Positions 60,743 to 64,000 of a DNA stretch of 64,000 bases are shown here, piece by piece (positions within the stretch are counted from its first letter, which is position 1; each line of letters begins with the position of its first letter). The notes under the pieces were generated by a model. The model made no database searches. It was not told where the DNA came from and saw only the letters and a program-made list of their open reading frames with translations. A program made the translations under genes and the position numbers. The DNA is from Saccharibacillus sp. JS10 (GTDB lineage Bacteria; Bacillota; Bacilli; Paenibacillales; Paenibacillaceae): contig NZ_JANFNS010000004.1 in NCBI RefSeq assembly GCF_024436065.1, positions 124,001 to 188,000 of the forward strand. Reading direction: 5' to 3'.

Positions 60743-61852
60743 ATGGCTAATGAACAAGCAAATATCGAAAATTCAAATGTCATTCGGCTGCCCGCTGAGC
60801 TACTGTATCGACAAGAAATCGAAGCGCTGAAAAAAGAAGACAAAGGTGTCGTTCCTCCGGGCTGGCAGATGTCGCCGCGTGCGGTGCTTACTTATATTAC
60901 AGGCGGCAAAGCCGGGAAGCTGGATATTACGCCGAAGTATATCGGCAATCGGCGGTTAGTCGAAATGGCGATCGCGACGCTTGTGACAGACCGTGCGCTT
61001 CTACTAATCGGCGAGCCGGGAACCGCGAAGTCGTGGTTGTCCGAAAACTTGGCGGCGGCAGTCAGCGGGAATTCCGGGCTTGTCGTACAAGGAACAGCAG
61101 GAACGAGCGAAGAACAAGTACGTTATTCGTGGAACTATGCGATGTTGCTCGCCAATGGACCGACGCCGGAAGCTTTGGTACGAAGCCCGATCATGCGTGC
61201 GATGGAAACGGGGCAGGTCGCAAGGTTCGAAGAAATTTCGCGCTGTGCTTCGGAAGTGCAAGATGCGCTGATCTCGATTTTGTCGGAAAAGACCGTGTCC
61301 GTACCGGAGCTTTCTAATGAAACGAGCGCGAACAAAGGCTTCTCGATTATTGCGACAGCGAACACTCGCGACCGCGGCGTGAACGAAATGTCTGCCGCAT
61401 TGAAGCGTCGTTTCAATATTATCGTGCTTCCGGCGCCGTCTGATCTCGATACCGAGTTGTCGATTGTCAAAAAGCGGGTTAGTGAAATCGCAGCTTCTTA
61501 TGATCTTCAAGCGTCGCCACCAGCTGATGAAGCATTGCTCAAAGTGGTCACGATCTTCCGCGAGCTTCGCAGCGGCATGACGCTGGATCGGAAAGAAAAA
61601 CTGAAATCGCCGGGCGGCGTGATTTCGACAGCCGAAGCGATCTCGCTGCTGACCAATAGCATGGCATTGTCCGCAAGCTTCGGTAGCGGAGAGATGACAG
61701 ACGCCGACTTGGCGGCGGGGCTTCAAGGCGCCATCGTCAAAGACGACGATAAAGACAAGTTGATTTGGAAAGAATATTTGGATAACGTCATGAAGAAACG
61801 GGGATCGGAGTGGCGCGGGTTGTATCAAGCGTGCAAGGAGCTAAGCGAGTGA
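60743..61852 (+). CDS. MoxR-family AAA+ ATPase
   Basis: A 369-residue AAA+ chaperone-like ATPase. Walker A is GEPGTAKS at residues 90-97, Walker B is the acidic ARFEEISRCASEVQ segment, sensor 1 is IIATANTRDRG and the arginine-finger region ALKRRFNIIVLP. MoxR ATPases usually act with a von Willebrand A protein; none is in the window, but the operon continues past its end. The gene starts behind GGAGA and its stop overlaps the DUF5682 start (GTGA). Confidence 0.92.
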   Translation: MANEQANIENSNVIRLPAELLYRQEIEALKKEDKGVVPPGWQMSPRAVLTYITGGKAGKLDITPKYIGNRRLVEMAIATLVTDRALLLIGEPGTAKSWLSENLAAAVSGNSGLVVQGTAGTSEEQVRYSWNYAMLLANGPTPEALVRSPIMRAMETGQVARFEEISRCASEVQDALISILSEKTVSVPELSNETSANKGFSIIATANTRDRGVNEMSAALKRRFNIIVLPAPSDLDTELSIVKKRVSEIAASYDLQASPPADEALLKVVTIFRELRSGMTLDRKEKLKSPGGVISTAEAISLLTNSMALSASFGSGEMTDADLAAGLQGAIVKDDDKDKLIWKEYLDNVMKKRGSEWRGLYQACKELSE

Positions 61853-64000
61853 AGACGGCGGAAGACGTCAAAGTCTCCGTATTCGGCGTGCGGCATCTAT
61901 CCCCTGGCGGCGCACGCCATCTGCTTCAAGAGTTGGATCAGATTCAGCCTACAGCCGTGCTGATCGAAGGCCCTTCGGATGCCACAGATCTGATTGGCGA
62001 TCTGGTGCATCCGTCTACCGTGCCGCCTGTGGCTTTGCTTGCTTTTACCGATGAAATGCCGGTGAGAACAGCGCTATGGCCTTTCGCGGTCTATTCGCCG
62101 GAGCTACAGGCGATGAGATGGGCAGCCAAGCATCAGGTATTATGCAAGCTGATTGATCTGCCGTCTGGCGCGGCGCTGGCGATGCAAGATTTGCGGCGTC
62201 AAACGGAAATTGCGCCGAGTATGGAAGAAACCCAAGTGGACGCCGAAAGCTCTTCGATTTACGAGCGTATCGCGGAGCTTGCGGGCGAACACGATTACAA
62301 TACGTATTGGGAAAGAAATTACGAACATAACCAGAATCCCGGTAGTTATCGAGATTCGATTCTTGCTTTTTCTGCCGAAATGCGAGAGCTTGGCGAAGAT
62401 CGCGAGCGCACGCAGCAACCTCAAGAGTACGCGTACAACCATGTGCGCGAAGCGTATATGCAGCGTCAGATTGTTCAGACGATTGAAGCGGGGCATGATC
62501 CGGCGAAGATCGTAGTGATATGCGGTGCTTACCACGCCGCGGCACTTGAACGTCCAACGCAAGGAGCGATGACGGAAGACGAATACATAGCGATGCCGTC
62601 ACGTAGTTCTAAGCTAACGTTGATGCCGTATTCGTATTACCGGCTATCTAGCCTGTCGGGTTACGGCGCAGGCAATCATGCGCCGCATTATTTTCAATTG
62701 ATGTGGGAAAGTATGCACGCAGGCAAACTTGAAGAGTTGCCGCAAGTCTATTTGTCTACGGTAGCGCGGACATTGCGCGAATCGGGTACGTATCGTTCGA
62801 CCGCCGAAGTCATCGAAGCGGTGCGGCTTGCCGAAGGCTTGGCTTCGCTGCACGGAGGCAGCGCGCCTACCTTGTTGGAACTTCGCGACGCGGCGCAGAC
62901 TTTGCTGGGTCGCGGCGATTTGTCGGTCGTTGCCGAAGCTTTGGCACGGATCGATATCGGCACGAAGATCGGCAGCCTAGCCGAAGGCGTCAGCCAGACG
63001 CCGCTACAAGATGATCTGAATCGCCAGTTGAAGCGACTGAAGCTGACCAAATACAAAACTTCTGTCGCGACAGATTTGTCACTGGATTTACGTGAAAACC
63101 GCCGTGTATCGTCACAAGAAGCAGCGGATTTGGATCTGAACCGTTCCTTTTTGCTGCATCGGCTGGAATTATTGAATATTCCGTTTGTCCGTTTTCGGGC
63201 AGGTGCCGCCGATCGGGCGGTCTGGGCAGAAGACTGGATCTTGCAATGGACGCCGGAAGCCGAGATCGTGGTCGTTGAATCGACGTTGCTTGGGGAGACG
63301 ATCGAAGTTGCTTGTGCGTATCGGTTGCGGGAAAAGTTAGATCGTTGCACGTCGATTTCCGAAGCATCGCTGCTGATCGAAATCGCGGTACGTTGCGGAA
63401 TGACTGCGCAAATGGAAGACGGGCGCCGCGTGCTGCAAAATCTTGCCGCCGATAGCCGCGACGTCGCTCAGATCGCAAGCGCCGCTGCAAAGCTCGCAAA
63501 TCTGATTCAGTACGGTGATATTCGGCGGATCGATACGAAGCCGCTGATTCCGTTATTGGAGCAACTCTTTTACCGGGCTTGTCTGTATCTGTCCGAAGCT
63601 TCCAACTGTAACGACGAAGCGGCTTATGGCATAGTCGCGGCGATGAGCGAATTGAATCAAATCGCCCAAGCTCACGACGATACCGTCGAAGTCTCATTGT
63701 GGACGCGGGAACTGAGCGAATTGTCGGAAAAAGATGACCGAAATCCGAAGTTATCCGGCTTTGCTTGCGCGCTGCTGCTTGAGCGCGGCGAGATGGATGC
63801 CCAGCAATGTGCCGCCGAAGTCTCAAGACGTCTATCGCCCGGTATTCCCGCCGATCTCGGAGCGGGTTGGTTCGAAGGATTGTCGATGCGTAATCGGTAC
63901 GCGTTGTTATCGCGAATGAGTCTATGGGTGCAGCTAAGCGAGTATATCGATTCGCTGGACGATGAGCAGTTTAAGCGTGCGCTTGTCTTTTTACGCCGTG
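61849..64000 (+). CDS. DUF5682 family protein (C-terminus beyond window)
   Basis: Translated by hand from GTG 61849, with AAGGAG 8 bases before it; 717 codons are visible with no stop. The N-terminal 250 residues resemble the TraB/ChaN/EreA-like fold (VFGVRHLSPGGARHLLQELD, VLIEGPSDATDLI, IVVICGAYHAAAL, conserved acidic and His positions), and the rest is helical. DUF5682 proteins are known, from memory, to travel with MoxR and vWA genes. The biochemical activity is unknown. Confidence 0.85.
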   Translation, partial: MKTAEDVKVSVFGVRHLSPGGARHLLQELDQIQPTAVLIEGPSDATDLIGDLVHPSTVPPVALLAFTDEMPVRTALWPFAVYSPELQAMRWAAKHQVLCKLIDLPSGAALAMQDLRRQTEIAPSMEETQVDAESSSIYERIAELAGEHDYNTYWERNYEHNQNPGSYRDSILAFSAEMRELGEDRERTQQPQEYAYNHVREAYMQRQIVQTIEAGHDPAKIVVICGAYHAAALERPTQGAMTEDEYIAMPSRSSKLTLMPYSYYRLSSLSGYGAGNHAPHYFQLMWESMHAGKLEELPQVYLSTVARTLRESGTYRSTAEVIEAVRLAEGLASLHGGSAPTLLELRDAAQTLLGRGDLSVVAEALARIDIGTKIGSLAEGVSQTPLQDDLNRQLKRLKLTKYKTSVATDLSLDLRENRRVSSQEAADLDLNRSFLLHRLELLNIPFVRFRAGAADRAVWAEDWILQWTPEAEIVVVESTLLGETIEVACAYRLREKLDRCTSISEASLLIEIAVRCGMTAQMEDGRRVLQNLAADSRDVAQIASAAAKLANLIQYGDIRRIDTKPLIPLLEQLFYRACLYLSEASNCNDEAAYGIVAAMSELNQIAQAHDDTVEVSLWTRELSELSEKDDRNPKLSGFACALLLERGEMDAQQCAAEVSRRLSPGIPADLGAGWFEGLSMRNRYALLSRMSLWVQLSEYIDSLDDEQFKRALVFLRR

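Noticed and set aside
61004..61828. Minus-strand frame of 274 codons
   Set aside because: Opposite the MoxR gene with Walker motifs; rich in Arg/His/Phe with no recognisable domain.

Overview
The window is a stretch of Gram-positive chromosome, most likely from the Paenibacillaceae (Paenibacillus or Saccharibacillus type; this is inferred from gene content, strong AAGGAGG-type ribosome binding sites, many TTG starts and moderate G+C, not proven). It carries no rRNA, tRNA, CRISPR array or transposase that I can recognise. Genes lie in short operons, most closed by clear hairpin-plus-T terminators.

Layout. 0-2.5 kb: a methyl-accepting chemotaxis protein (cut by the window edge) and a GAF histidine kinase. 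2.7-6.8 kb: a TPP riboswitch with terminator, then thiF-thiE-thiS-thiG-thiO, the thiazole branch of thiamine synthesis. 7.0-9.8 kb: a VanR/VanS-like two-component system with a VanY-like D,D-carboxypeptidase and no resistance ligase. 9.8-14.8 kb: Gfo/Idh/MocA oxidoreductase, GH43 enzyme with a CcpA (cre) site, malate:quinone oxidoreductase and an SLH-domain protein. 14.9-16.9 kb: an A+T-rich two-gene accessory module (XRE-ImmA/IrrE metallopeptidase plus a DUF5986-like protein). 17-30 kb: a membrane protein, threonine aldolase, a beta-glucoside PTS operon with a divergent GntR regulator, phosphoketolase, and an intracellular GH3 enzyme with extra domains. 30-45 kb: SatA-like acetyltransferase with an M24-fold partner, alpha/beta hydrolases, a block of short intergenic repeats, SelO, a GH94 phosphorylase, a methyltransferase behind an inverted repeat, a frameshifted small gene, a CdsA-like enzyme, a papain-fold protein and a second OmpR-type two-component system. 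45.5-46.4 kb: a HicAB toxin-antitoxin pair. 46.5-53.6 kb: VTC-type polyphosphate polymerase domain plus DUF4956, a NarL-type two-component system, a CcdC-like protein, an ArsR/SnoaL divergent pair and a Cthe_2159-type lipoprotein. 53.7-57.2 kb: an A+T-rich ABC-2 transporter operon led by a small secreted protein. 57.4-64 kb: SWIM zinc finger, HEAT-repeat protein, MoxR AAA+ ATPase and DUF5682 protein in one tight operon that runs off the end.

How it works together. The metabolic genes describe a plant-polysaccharide user: PTS import and phospho-glucosidase cleavage, cytoplasmic GH3, GH43 and GH94 enzymes on imported oligosaccharides, and phosphoketolase for pentose or hexose phosphates. Two of the glycosidase genes carry good cre sites, consistent with CcpA control. 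The least described units are the SWIM-HEAT-MoxR-DUF5682 operon, the secreted-protein/ABC operon, the DUF5986/ImmA module and the VTC/DUF4956/Cthe_2159 neighbourhood.
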